DNA of 64,000 nucleotides from assembly GCA_036897525.1 (NCBI GenBank), contig JAYMTJ010000059.1, positions 1-64,000 of the forward strand. Reading direction: 5' to 3'. The position numbers were made by a program, and so were the translations under genes. Positions 27,531 through 39,080 of this stretch are shown in pieces. The stretch is from Pelargonium x hortorum (taxonomy: Eukaryota > Streptophyta > Magnoliopsida > Geraniales > Geraniaceae). Positions within the stretch are counted from its first letter, which is position 1. Each line of letters begins with the position of its first letter. Under the pieces are notes generated by a model. It saw only the letters and a program-made list of their open reading frames with translations, was not told the DNA's origin and searched no databases.

Positions 27531-27994
27531 CTCCCAAGTCATTTATTTATTTAAGGGACAGGTGGATTCATTATTCATGCGTGTTCCTTAAGACTGAAAG
27601 AGTTAGCAAGCAACGGACTGTGTTATTTTCTAGGATTAGGGAGTGATAAAAAGAGCAAGAGTCTTTCTAGTCAAAAGTACTAATCTGTTTCGGGAAAGCC
27701 TGAGTCACTAGTAATGTTTACGCAGGAAGATATTCTAATTTCTTGACTTCAAGAGGAACTCTTTCGCGACTAGAACCCTTCCACAACCTAATTTGAGCTT
27801 GATGTAAGAACTTGACTTTGTTTCATAACTTAGCGGCGTACTCGGCAATCCATCTATTAGAAATTATAAAGGGTTAGAGAATCTCTATAATGTATATAAA
27901 TGTGAAGAGCTAGTTTGTACTTTCTTATCTAAGCTCTTTCTTCTAACCCTTATGCGATCCCTATTCAAGTTACTACAAGGACGACTCGAAACTG

Positions 27995-28174
27995 ATGCCA
28001 TTCTATTTCAAATTCATCAACTTGACTTGCCATCAATTTCTTAGAATTCTAGCTTTCGCTAAAGAGCAGGGAATTTCAACTCTTGAGGAGTGGTGTTATT
28101 CCTGTAAGTTCCTAGGATTAGTAAGTGAAAAAACTGAAGAGAAGCTGACAAGATTAGAAAGTGCATGTTACTAA
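27995..28174 (+). other. 59-codon ATG-to-TAA open frame inside repeat block 1
   Basis: An ATG-initiated frame of 59 codons with protein-like make-up: charged, leucine-rich helical stretches, few repeats, two tryptophan-or-cysteine-rich turns in the middle (residues 33-37 read EWCYS), and a Glu/Lys-rich C-terminal third. I do not recognise a family. No ribosome-binding or promoter context can be judged. It lies between segments X and Z, so it is most likely a piece of a fossil element rather than a host gene. Frames of this length are expected by chance in 64 kb. Confidence 0.2.
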
Positions 28175-28934
28175 CTAGGATTTGAAAGAATAGTTCTCTC
28201 TGTACGTAAGAGTAACCTCATCCCCGCTATACCAATATCCAATATAAGGAAACACCTGTTACAAAAGAAGTTTCTGTTATCCAGTTCCTATCCAAAACAA
28301 AAGAGCTTGGACCGCAAAGAGAAAGAGCTTGCTTAGGTTGAATTAGCTACTGCTTTACTAACTTGCTTCCATTAGGGATGCCATTAGAACACTGCAAATG
28401 CCAAGAACCAATTAGAGAAGAACCTAAGACTCGGATTTCGGAATCAATAGAATCTCTTGCAATACTGAAGACTTCATAGCTACAAAATAGCTACAAATCC
28501 TAACTAACTAGTTTAAGTTCCTTCATTTATCCGGAACCTTTCTATCCTAAACTAATGAATGAACTCCTCCCTAAACCTAAAGACAGACTGAACTCCTCTA
28601 GCTACACTCACCATCCAAACTACAGAATTACCTTCTTCGAGTCCTTTCTTCAACTCCACTAAGGACAGCTTTAAGGACTCATGCGAATACAACAAGAATG
28701 TTCCTGCAATCCCAACTCCGGTTTATGTTATCCATTGGCTCGCTTTACCAAGACTGAGCTACACTAGCTTTAGCAGGCTTTACCTCATGACAAGAAGAGT
28801 TAGATACACCGTCAAGATAGAGCTGCCAACCTGGAAAGAAATAATCTTCCTCTAACATAAGCTGTATAACATAACTCAAAAGGAATAACTCGAATAACTC
28901 TTAAGATAATAAAACTATTATATTATAACTATTA

Positions 28935-29030
28935 TCTCTAGCAAACAGAACTCCAGGTTACAAGGCAACAATTAAAAGGCAGTTATCTGGTTCAGCTAGC
29001 TATAAGTCTCTCTCTAAGTCCTACGATTAG
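28935..29030 (+). repeat. Repeat segment Z, copy 1
   Basis: Co-linear with 36,298-36,392. Both begin TCTCTAGCAA, share GGCA...GCAGTTATCTG, then a GCTAG word, then AAGTCTCTCTC and TAAGTCCTA. Small indels separate the shared words. A weaker third match with AAGGCAAG and TTATCT lies at about 39,058. Confidence 0.65.
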
Positions 29031-29039
29031 GTATAACTC

Positions 29040-29230
29040 TCAACTCTCAAGAAAATGCTAAAGAAATTTCTGTAATTTAAAAGTTGAAGTCTGTATTTTG
29101 GTTAAAGGCATTCCAATAAATAATAGTGAGTTGCCGTATTCCTTATTTCTTTGTTTATAGTTGTAAGTCAGTTAAAGGCAAAGACTTTCTATAAAGAGGG
29201 GGATTTTCAGAATTTCCTGTTCTGCTTTTA
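29040..29230 (+). repeat. Repeat segment Y, copy 1
   Basis: Anchored by ATTTTGGTTAAAGG at 29,095, followed by CATTC. This is identical over 19 bases, apart from one substitution, to copy 2 at 29,778, and with one inserted T to copy 3 at 51,201. Further downstream, copies 1 and 3 share a TTCCTTATT word at a similar distance. It follows segment Z directly. Confidence 0.65.
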
Positions 29231-29677
29231 GGATCTCAGTAAAATAGAAGGGGATTCTAAAACAAAATGATTCTAAGGCCTCGAGCGTATATCCTAGCTT
29301 ACTTAAAAGGTACCTAAACTCTTGATAACATTTTAGACAGTAACTTTACTTTAATTTCATTAAGTATTCTATTGAATTTGCACTTAATAATCTCTTTAAC
29401 CTATTTTTTGAAAGTCTTTACTGAAAGGGGTTTTTGTAACTCTATATAATCATAATCCCTAATTTTCTTAGTTTTATTATTTTAGTGGATGTGTTTTAGC
29501 TTAGAGCCTGTTTTTTTCCTGTTGGCTGTCATTTTGTACTATTTTGTATATTCTATGGCCTTAACACCTCAGTCGGTTAGAAGGATTCATGTATATACTA
29601 TCTAAGTGTTTCTCCTCTTTAACGATAAGCTACAGAATAACAAGAGGAATTCTCCTTATTCTTGACTTTCCTGTTTA

Positions 29678-29930
29678 GTCCTTTCCTGTATCTCTAGGAA
29701 GGGTAACTAATATAGATAAACCTGGAAGTAAGCTCATTCGCAGGCTCGTTAACAGGTAGCTATTCCTTGTTTCAGTATATTTTGGTTAAAGGTATTCCCG
29801 GAGAACTAAGAATGGTTTCTCTAGCGTGGCCCTTGTTTTCTAGTTGTAAGGCAATCAAGCCAAAGGCGGTTTTCTGATGAAAGGGGGTCTTCTTTATTAG
29901 GGATTCTGAAATGAAATTAAGGAATTAGAA
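29678..29930 (+). repeat. Repeat segment Y, copy 2
   Basis: Shares the upstream words GTCCTTTCC and GTATCTCT with copy 3 (51,134) and with a shorter copy at 36,588, the word AGGTAGCT with copy 3, and then the ATTTTGGTTAAAGG anchor at 29,778. The distance from GTCC to the anchor varies (about 102, 69 and 55 bases), so the copies differ by indels. Confidence 0.65.
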
Positions 29931-30608
29931 TAAGTAAAATGAGGTCTATCTCAGAGTTGGGTAAATACAGTCGTTTATGGGTTATAAATGTATCCCTTAT
30001 AAAAAAAGTATACCTTTCTATTCTCTATTATATTGACACTCTTTTTTCTCACATCCAGGAGAGGAGCCAAGACTCTGTCGCTTTCTTTAGTTTTTATGAA
30101 TGTCAGTTTTGGGAAAGGGGTCCTTGCAAATCTTGCCTCGATACAATATATTAGTATAGGCTTTAGCTTTACTCACTAGGCCAGCCTAGGATTATCCACG
30201 TTTAGTGTTCTATTTGAACGAACAGATGTCACTATTTAGAGTAGAGTTCTCTTACAAGTTTATGGGGATTGCACGTCTAAAAAAAATCAAGCATTTTGGA
30301 CAGGGGCTAGAACTCCAACAGTAAGACTTGTTACTTTTAATGAGGCCAAGCTTAGATCTTTTCGTTAACAGCTTAAAGGGAATGTTCCCTACTCGCACTT
30401 ACAGGTATAAAAATAGAAGAGTTTTTTTAAAGTTAAGCGTATCCTTTTTTGTGTTCATTGACGTAACTTTTCATCGTTAAGCGGGTTATTTTATTAGATT
30501 GAGATGTTTCAATAGCAGCGTACTAAACATTTAATTATAGCCATTTTATCTCTTTGAACAAGAATCTCCCTAACTAAACATAGATTCCTCGACGTTTTAC
30601 AGGATATG

Positions 30609-30622
30609 CGATTCGAACCTAA
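30609..30622 (-). other. tRNA B-box-like word, minus strand
   Basis: The minus strand reads TTAGGTTCGAATCG here, and exactly the same 14 bases occur on the plus strand at 47,051-47,064. In both places a GCA or TGCA follows. The acceptor and anticodon arms of a full tRNA are not visible. Confidence 0.3.
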
Positions 30623-32249
30623 TAAGATAAATAAAGATCTAATTTACATCCTAGTTTAGCACATAAGTAAAGTACTTTGAGTGCTCAGCTATTCCAACAA
30701 CGAGAAACTTTCATTATAGAAGGAAGTCAAAAGCTCCGCGATTCCTGATGTTTAATATAGGATTTGAGTAGTGTATATAAGAACGCTGGGGAGTATCCAT
30801 AAAATAGGGGCAATTTCACTCAAAAAAACTCGCTAAATCGATAACAACGTGATTAGAACCTTCGTTATTAATATAAATTGAACGGTGCTTTACCTTGCGT
30901 AACACCAGATACTCTACCGGTTTTGATTAGAAATTCTTGTGCGAATTCCCGGGTAAATGTCTATAAAAACTCTCTTGTAATTAAATCAGAGCTAAAGGTA
31001 TTGGGTCCTAGGCACTTAGAGGCGCAATGCACCCCAAAACCTTCCGTAGATTTTCAGATCTTGTCCTCAATTACTAAGTTTTAGGCACTTTGATTATATA
31101 CTTGTATTTTACAAACTAAATCCTGAGTAAAGAGTGATAGAAACCCCGTTATTATTTCAATTTACCTTAACCTTGGGAAGATTACTGACTAGAAAGGACT
31201 TCGTTGATATTTCGAGAATTACCGCGGCTAAGCTAAGGTCGTCATTTGATGCAGTGAGTTAATGCCTTTTCGCTTACTCAAAAGTTCGGGTATTAGGGTC
31301 CTATTCAGAGTTCTTTATCTTAGTGATTCCGTCGATGAAATGAAAGAATGTAAACCTAGGGGATTCCTACTGAATTTTAAGTGTGCCCTTTATTTGTAAT
31401 TTAAGAGAATCTTTTGTCATGAGTGATCCGTCTTTTAGAAATATAATAGAAAGCACTTTTTGACTGGATTTCCTAGGAAAAAGATTTTGGTAGAGGGGCG
31501 ATTAGGCGTACAGTTCTTGCTGTTTCAGCCCCATAATTAATTATTCAGGGTTTCACCAAAACCCGTGGGGGGAGCTTGTTTATAAATGAGAATTGTCCCA
31601 GTAAAATAAGTTTCCTAAAGAATTTGAACTGTTAATTTATAGGACTCGTAGCCTAAAAGCTATAACTCCCTAAGACTAAGAGAAGAAGCTCGTTTCGGTT
31701 GGGTGTTCCTAATTGCTTATATAGGGTTCTTGTGTAACGTTGCTATATCGCGGCTCACTTAAAAAATAATTTTAAAATTATACTGGCCCGGATTACACCA
31801 CTTAACTTATTAGGTCGCGGATTTAATAGTATAGTTATAAAATATAGGGAACAACTGTACCTAAATTATGCATTTTAATTTCTTAAAACAGTCGGAGTTT
31901 GAATAAAGATTTCTGTTTTTTGTAGTCTTTACATGAACACTGAAGGCGCTCAAGCTTTCTTGAGTTTCTTAATTCTTAATAAGGGGGCTGCCTTGTTTAC
32001 CTTTAATCTCTTCTTGAATTTCCTATCTAAAATTTTGCGTTTTCCTTCAGAAGCCCCCATAGATACTAAATTGAAATATCAGTGCTGTAACCCGGGATTT
32101 CTTAATAGGGAACTGACTTGTATTTCAAAAAAAGTTATAATTCTTATCTAATAGCTGATATTTAGACTTTATTATCTTAGGGAGAGCTATCTCCTTAGAG
32201 TTATTACAAAAGTAAGTGCGCTCTTAGTAGTAGTAGAACCTGTAAGTAT

Positions 32250-32275
32250 TAAGTATATAGTGCGATTTGAACCAA
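32250..32275 (-). other. tRNA-like 3' end, minus strand
   Basis: On the minus strand TTGGTTCAA is followed by ACTATATACTTA, the same two words in the same order and orientation as at 58,595-58,626. Upstream on the minus strand is an anticodon-arm-like CGTAAC word, with a similar CGTAAAC in the other copy. D-arm and acceptor pairing are poor, so a tRNA-derived short repeat is as likely as a tRNA relic. Confidence 0.3.
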
Positions 32276-34865
32276 CACCTTCTGGTTAGGTTACGACCTG
32301 ATTTATACAAAAGAAAGTGCAGAATTAAAGTTTGTGACCCTTTTTTTTCTATCGGGACTACTCTCTAATAAAATATATAGAGTTTCATACTTAGATTTCC
32401 GTGTCAAGAAAGGTTGGTTTGGTTATTCGCGGTATATATGGGTATTCTGATAGGGTACTTCCTAAGTTGATAAAACGCTTTATTAAGGGTGTTACTTTTT
32501 ATTTAAAAAAGTTGTAGATTAAACCTGAATATTCCACATCTAAAAAAAAACTAGGCAACTTCTTTATTTGCAACACAAGCAGATGAGATGGTAACAAGGA
32601 TTTGTACCAATTAACTGCAGTTTAGACCTTACCCTTTCTTTATACTATACTTTAGATTAAGGTTAATTCAATTTCAAAGCTTATTTACTTATTGAGGGAG
32701 AAGAAATTTTAATATCCAAAGGGCACAAAACAAAAAAGAAGGTTTAATAGGGCTTTTTTGCAGGTTTTCTTCAGGAAATGTTTAAAATATAGAGAGATTG
32801 TCGAAAAAACTTAGAGTACCTTTTCTTTTACTAATCTAGTACTGAAGTTTTTAGAAAATCTTATGAGATATTCCGGTTAAATTAGCTAAGGCTTTTGTAG
32901 AGAAAAAACTTACTTATACTCATTGGTTACTTGTAAATGTCTATGTTTAATTGAAATTCTATTAGCAAAAGACTAGAACCTATCTGATGCCAGAAAGCTA
33001 AATAGGAAAGGTAACATTTAGTCTTACTAAGCGGAACCCAGGGCAATCCCCCGGGCGACTTATATAATATAAATCCGAGTTTTTTTTTGAGTCACTTTAT
33101 TCTATTTCTTCTTTATAATCCCATACAGACTTTTTTAAAGTTACTTACTAGCCAAAGCCTCTGGATACCAAGGGAACCCTCGTAAAACTAATTTAGTACT
33201 TAATAGCAAAGCAAGTCTTTTCGCCTCTGGGGAATAAAACTCCTCTTGTATTTCTTAGGACTGACTAACCTAGGATCCTTTTTCAACGAACTGGATAACT
33301 TTTTATAGGAAGCTTTTCATACATATACAAATAGGGAAGAGGGCGTAAAGATCTATCGGATTTCAAAATATCAAGTACTTGTGTGGATTCTCTAGTTCCT
33401 TTTTTCAAGGACATTGTCAGAGAGTGACTCTTAACTTTCAGAAAACGGGGGATCGCTCTATCATAATCCTATTTTCCTAGTATAGCTGTCACGCTTCTTA
33501 TAAGATAATATAAAAAAATAGAAGATTTAGGCCTCCCTGCTTTATGCTATATCTTGTAGAAAGGGCTTTTTTTGAATCCCTTTAGAACTTCTTCTAGGAA
33601 ATCCTTATTTGTTGCCGATTAACTACTACACTTTTATCAATTACCCTGAATTTACAAAGGAGTAATTTCTTCAATCAAAGTAGCTACAGAAATTCGGTAA
33701 AACTTGTGTAAAGACTTTTACCTTTTATATGATACAGATTAGTAGGATGTACAATTTTATAAATGGAGGAAATTTCTCCTTATTATATATTTTTTGAATA
33801 TAAGGTCCCCCCTTACCTATTATAATATAACTCGATAATTTTGAATGAGGATTCCTTTGTTACATTTCACTTCCGCTTTGCTAGTTTACATAATTTCCTT
33901 AAAAGAAGTAAGATATTTTCGAGCAAATTCTCAAGGATGACTCTTAAAATAAAAGTCTCGTACATAACTTTTTAAATCTTACCGGAAATAAAAAACGAAA
34001 TTCGGTAGCTTCGTCAAAACGTAAACCGAAAAAAGAGTAAACCATCTGATTTACATTACATTCGATGTCATTTTAAACAAGTTGACAAAAAAAAAGTTAC
34101 ATAAAACTAAAGAAGGATTTTTAGCTTTTAAGGATGGGAGGAAGCTAGAACTTGAGTGTGAGTGAATAAAAGCATATCCTAGAAGTGAGGATCTTATTTA
34201 CATCGTACCATTTCCTTAATTCTAAGGATTTAACTAGCTCCTAGATTTGCACAAAAGAAAAACTTTGAAACTGTGTAATTTGTAGAGGTGAATACTAGTT
34301 CTAGATAAAAAGCAATTCTTTCTTACCAAGTAAATCCTAGTAAATAGAATATAAAAGGAATAAATACGAGTTTAAATATCTTGTAGATCAAAAAACCGGA
34401 TACCTGAGCCTAATATAGTAAGTCAATAATATGACTACCTCGATACATTTCAAAAATGAAAACGGAAACTCTTGTATAAGTTTATCCTCCACTACAAAGG
34501 AGGAGAACCCAAAATAAAGTATACTCCTTGTTTAACCGGTCCCATTACTCTTTTTTTTATCAAGTTCCCTTTCACAAGAAACCCTAGGGCAAAAGACTTG
34601 AGAGGTGCAATGACTCATTTACCATCTTAAATGTAGGGTAGGTTAGAATCTTTCCATAGCCCGGGTTAGTTTTACAAATACCATTTCCGGGTCTTGGTAG
34701 CTTTCTAATTCTTAAGATAAGAGAAATAACCCTTTTTTGTAGCCCAATACGCATAACCTTTAAGACCTACCCCGCAATACCTTTACAATCTTCAACTCTT
34801 ACTTTCTTTTCACGAGTTTTTAGCTTTTTTTTGGATTCCTGATACACGCAGTTTCTAGTTATTTC

Positions 34866-34885
34866 CTTAGATAGGCTTAGATAGG
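34866..34885 (+). repeat. Perfect 10-bp tandem duplication
   Basis: CTTAGATAGG occurs twice back to back without mismatch. Confidence 0.7.
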
Positions 34886-35141
34886 TTTATACTTTTTAAT
34901 TAAGGCTAAATAAACCAGCCTTTGGCTCCTTAGCTGAGCTGGCAGAATTTTTCTAGGAGGGTAAGCGGTGCTAAAGGCCTTACAAATCTGGTAGTAAGAG
35001 ATTAGATCCGGAGTACGGTACTAGAGTTTTTTTGAAGATTTGGTATATAACTTAAGATATTGTAGCTCCTAGGGGATCCTATTCTATTATATTATCATTT
35101 TGTTCTGGAAGTCTTTGTACCTTTAAAAAGGTGCTCCCTGT

Positions 35142-35163
35142 AATTAGTTTAGAATTAGTTTAG
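35142..35163 (+). repeat. Perfect 11-bp tandem duplication
   Basis: AATTAGTTTAG occurs twice back to back without mismatch. Confidence 0.7.
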
Positions 35164-36297
35164 TTAAGCAAAAATAAGGGGTCCCTTATAATATTCTTTT
35201 ACGTGTCATGAAACTCCGAAATTAAGCCCTTATCAAGGAATACTGAAAAGGGACCCCGGTTGGCTTAGTCCTTAACCTCTCAAAACCTTTATTGGAAAAG
35301 GTACCTAAAAAAATTTTTTATATTGCAGCAGGGATTATACAATAACTTCCTAAACCAGATATTCTAGATACAAAAGACTTTTACATGTTAATAAATGCTA
35401 AATAAAGTTCTAAAAAACTTCAAGAATTAGCTAATCTAGATGAAACCTAACAATACCATATCGAAATGATTCTCCAGAATGCCTTTTATCCTCCGTTTAG
35501 CTGGGTTTTTTATACACCGGGAAGACCCTACATAGTTTAGAATACCCTTCTTTATAAATTAGAAATGTACCTCGGGATCCTAAATGCAGAACAGGATATG
35601 CAGGAAAGTCTAGTAAGCCTTGACTTAATCTCTAAAGGATATGGATATTTCCCAATCCCACTATGGATAACTAGAAAATAGAGAGCTGCTTACCTGTCAA
35701 CGAACTTACTTACTTGCGAACCTCCCTCGGTACCCTTCAGTCGGTAAAATGGATTCCTTCTAATATCTCTAAGGTTTGTATCCTCCCAAACGAGAAAAAG
35801 CATAGCACATGAGGGCTTCGCGCCTTAACTAAGAGAAGGAATACAAACTAATTAAGATACTCTATACTCAGTTTATACTTCTTCCCAATCTACTACTTAC
35901 TAATAGTAGGAAAGGCTATCTAGGTAGATATGAAAGTACATACCATACACTCTAGGAGACAAAGAACTTCAGAATCCTAGTTTCTTCAAGAAATAGAATC
36001 CAGCTTTCAGACCTTGAAAATAGCCTTTCCTCAGAAGAAAGTACTTACTTGACTCGAAAAAAAATATGTACCTTAATCTGTGGACTTCTTTGACTTACTT
36101 CTTTATGAGTCTTTTACGAGTCTTAGCTGCTAGACTTTGTAACTTGTTATTGCCTTTGTCTTACCGAAAATGAGGCTCGTAACCAAGAGTTGTTTACTCG
36201 GTAAAGGAAAGGGATGTACTCAGTTATTTTATAAGTATATATAAACTACATAAAGCCAAGAGGAAGTTTACTTAAGACAATCGAAAAGTACTAGCTC

Positions 36298-36392
36298 TCT
36301 CTAGCAATAAGAAAAAAAGCTCTACAAGAAGGCAAGCAGTTATCTGTTCTGCTAGAAGTCTCTCTCCTGAATTTACTAAGTATCTAAGTCCT
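36298..36392 (+). repeat. Repeat segment Z, copy 2
   Basis: Begins TCTCTAGCAA and carries AAGGCAAGCAGTTATCTG followed by GCTAG and AAGTCTCTCTC (36,356-36,366), then CTAAGTCCTA. It matches copy 1 at 28,935 co-linearly with a handful of indels. Confidence 0.65.
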
Positions 36393-36587
36393 AAGAAGGC
36401 TCGTATAGCCCAATTGTCTAAGTTTCAAAGACTCCTAAAGGCAGCAAATCCTAAGAGTTAAAAGCTCTTTCAATCCTCCAATAAGGTACAGATTTTCAAG
36501 CTAAATGAGTTTTAGGAATAAATGGATTCCTTTGGGGTGGGGTATTTTCTATCGATAAAGCTAACGGAAGTCCTTGGTTTCCAGTTT

Positions 36588-36660
36588 GTCCAGTATCTCT
36601 AGTTTTAACAGATGAACAGGCCCGGCTCTGTTAGGTACCTGTCTTTGGTGAGTGCGTTCC
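36588..36660 (+). repeat. Repeat segment Y, short copy
   Basis: GTCCAGTATCTCT at 36,588 corresponds to the word at 51,134-51,152 and, less closely, at 29,678. TTAGGTA and CTTTGGT follow in the same order as in the longer Y copies. The similarity then fades. Confidence 0.45.
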
Positions 36661-37327
36661 AGTATCTGCAACAGCAAGGAAAGGTAATGAAAACCTGTAC
36701 TGTAAGTTCTTTAACAGGAGGTTAATACTTAATGGAGCTCTTAGTATGTTGTTCTAGTCTGTAAGCTAAAGGAATCTGGCTCCTTATTTATTTTAGAGAT
36801 TCAGAATTGCTGAACAAGACAAAGGGTTTCTAATTAAAAAGGTAAAGGGATATTCCTTATAACAATTTCAATTTATAAATCTCTTTTCCTGATTAGGTTA
36901 TAGGACTCGAAGGGGTGTTCTTAAAATAGAGTCCGCGAGTTTACCACGTAATTATGACATGTCGTATCTGGACTCACCGATTCTTTGCTTATTCGGATTG
37001 TGCTAAACTAAAAAAAGCAAGTTTTCTAAGTTATAGATAGAAAGGGGTTAGGTGTCTTATAAAGTCATAGCCTCTACTATTTTGTCGAGGTCAAGTTAAT
37101 TAAGGATAAATTTCTAGCTTTATGTGGGAATAAACGAATAAGCTGGGAATCCTGTAAGGGGGTAGAACTAAAGTACGGTATTCATATTAAAAAGATAGAA
37201 CTCAAGGTACGAAGTTCTTTTTGTTGCCCGGTTTTCTATTCTAGTTAGCTCAAGAAGTAAAAGACCGGTTAGGACAGGGTTAGTAAATCAGGAATTGTTC
37301 TCTCTGTACAGCATAGTAAGCTCTCTT

Positions 37328-37580
37328 GCGATACCATCACCGGAATTCAATTAGTTAAAGAATCCAAAACCGAAATGGACCAGTAAATTCATTTGTTGAC
37401 AGTCTTAGGATTATCACCACAGCTTGCTATACACATGGGATCGGAATCCTCAAGATACAAGCTCTAGCCTCGCTTTCGACAGCTCTGGATTGCAAGTACA
37501 TTAGCAACATTAGGTTAGGAATAATAATCTACCTTAAGGAATTAGAACAGGAGGATTTTAAGTAGGGTTTGGTCCTAAGG
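37328..37580 (+). repeat. Repeat segment X, copy 2
   Basis: Bridges copies 1 and 3. Its 5' part matches 27,332-27,530. Its middle and 3' parts match 43,976-44,170 through CCACAGCTTGC (37,417) and GTTTGGTCCT (37,567), the latter preceded by GAGGATTT in both. The spacing between these two words is 150 bases here and 180 in copy 3. Confidence 0.7.
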
Positions 37581-39080
37581 AATAACTGGCTTTCAAGTTC
37601 AAGGGATTCCTCAATTAAATTGATGGTTTAAGGGAATGGACAGGCATGCACAGATAGCTTGCAAAGAGAGTGTTCCATAGTTAGTAAACCCAGAAAAGTA
37701 CCTAAATGTAAAGGGTTGAGATTGATTCATAGAAGGTCTTAATAAGTTTCCTCCGGTTTTATTGTATCTCTTTCCTAAGAGATTCTACCTACCGACTAGG
37801 CTTACTTGCTTGACCTTACATTACCGACAGTAAAAACTTCTTGGCAGGCTTAAAGGGTTTATTACTTCCTTTGCTAGCTTTCAAATAAAGGTATTGACTC
37901 CAGAGCTCTCTTTCTTATATCTCCGTCAGGCTTTAATAGGTTGACAAAGCTAATAAGAGTTTATACGAGTATCTTTAGCACATTCATGAAGAGAATAAGA
38001 ATCTCAGTTCGCTCCCACCAGGAAGAGTTCACCCCCCCGGGAACAGTACCGGTTGAGCTAATACTTTCCATCCAATAAAGTACTCTGGAGACAACTAATA
38101 CAGATTACTTATAACAAGGGAATTGAAGTCACTAGCTAGGGCGAAAAGCTGGAGTTAGGGTCCTCTTAGGGTGTTACCAAGGGCATCTTGAATCAGGATT
38201 TCCTTACTTTTGGACACTGGCTGAGAAAGAAACTTCGGTTAAAGGACTCCCGCCACAGCTGCTACACAACCTGTTGTAACTAGAAAAGTGCACGTTACCA
38301 CTTGAACTTAGAATTAACTTATAGTCTAATGGGAAGACTCTCTCAAAATGCAAGGAAGCCACAGTCCTTCCTATGCTTTATAGGGATTTATTCGATAAGT
38401 TGCTATGAAATGCTCTACCCGGGAATTCCAGCAATATCCGAACTAAAACTAAGGTGCCCTGAACTACTTTTCAGAGCTCTAGGTGTGCTATGTTTTTACC
38501 CTACCTATAATAACCATAGACTCTTTACGCACTAAAATGCGGTTCCCACTTAAGGTCTAAATGTAGAGAGAGACTCAACTGCGATACATACTCAAATTTA
38601 TACTTTTGGCGGGTGTTCCCTAACTCCATTTTTCGGAATCCTTAGCTTTGCCTACTAAAATAATAGAAAGCTGAACGGGCAAGGATACATTGACATTGCT
38701 TCAAAACTCTCTTATGGGAGACTTTTTCCTTGTGTAACCCTACTCTTGAATCATAAGGACAGATAAGGCAAGAGGAATAAAACCCTACATATAATTACTA
38801 TATACTTATTACTAATTATTATACTCTAGATGCATATCTAATACAATATTAGAATACTATAACTACAATAGCTACAGTAACTCCGCTAGCTCCATTAGAA
38901 CAACATTAGCTACAAGCTACATCAATACAGTTATTATTTTCTTGTACTATGTCTCTTAGTATACCTATTACTGTAAGTATCTCTTTTTCTAACTCCTAAC
39001 AAAGAAGAAGTATAGCTAAGGGCTCCTAGTAATAAATAAAGCCTTTTCCCCCAAAAAAGAAGGCAAGTTGTTATCTAAGA

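Larger units (their letters stand above)
26601..29930. repeat. Less-eroded repeat block 1 (segments X, Z, Y, Y)
   Basis: This block carries diverged copies of segments found again at 36-38 kb, 44 kb and 51 kb. X lies at 27,332-27,530, Z at 28,935-29,030, and Y twice, at about 29,040-29,230 and 29,678-29,930. Two Y copies about 680 bases apart suggest tandem or nested insertions. At 28,561-28,860 the plus strand is C-rich and G-poor, with about 23 CpA to 10 TpG. The block probably represents fossil interspersed elements. Whether they are LTR, LINE or DNA elements cannot be decided by eye. No terminal repeats were identified. Confidence 0.5.
29931..35300. other. Degraded AT-rich desert with tRNA-like sites
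   Basis: No gene was recognised. Two minus-strand B-box-like words lie at 30,610-30,618 and 32,264-32,272. A 10-bp perfect tandem (CTTAGATAGG twice) lies at 34,866-34,885 and an 11-bp one (AATTAGTTTAG twice) at 35,142-35,163. Confidence 0.5.
35301..39080. repeat. Less-eroded repeat block 2 (segments Z, Y, X)
   Basis: Contains Z at 36,298-36,392, a short Y-like copy at 36,588-36,660 and X at 37,328-37,580. Z and Y are adjacent here, as in block 1, so they probably belong to one element. X follows Y here but precedes Z in block 1, which suggests nesting or two separate elements. At 35,340-35,690 the plus strand has a protein-like codon pattern in one frame, but no domain that I can name. The block is interpreted as a fossil interspersed element, broken many times. 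Confidence 0.5.

Noticed and set aside
38302-38535. 77-codon plus-strand frame in repeat block 2
   Set aside because: Begins with a non-ATG start, has no motif, and lies among fossil repeat segments.
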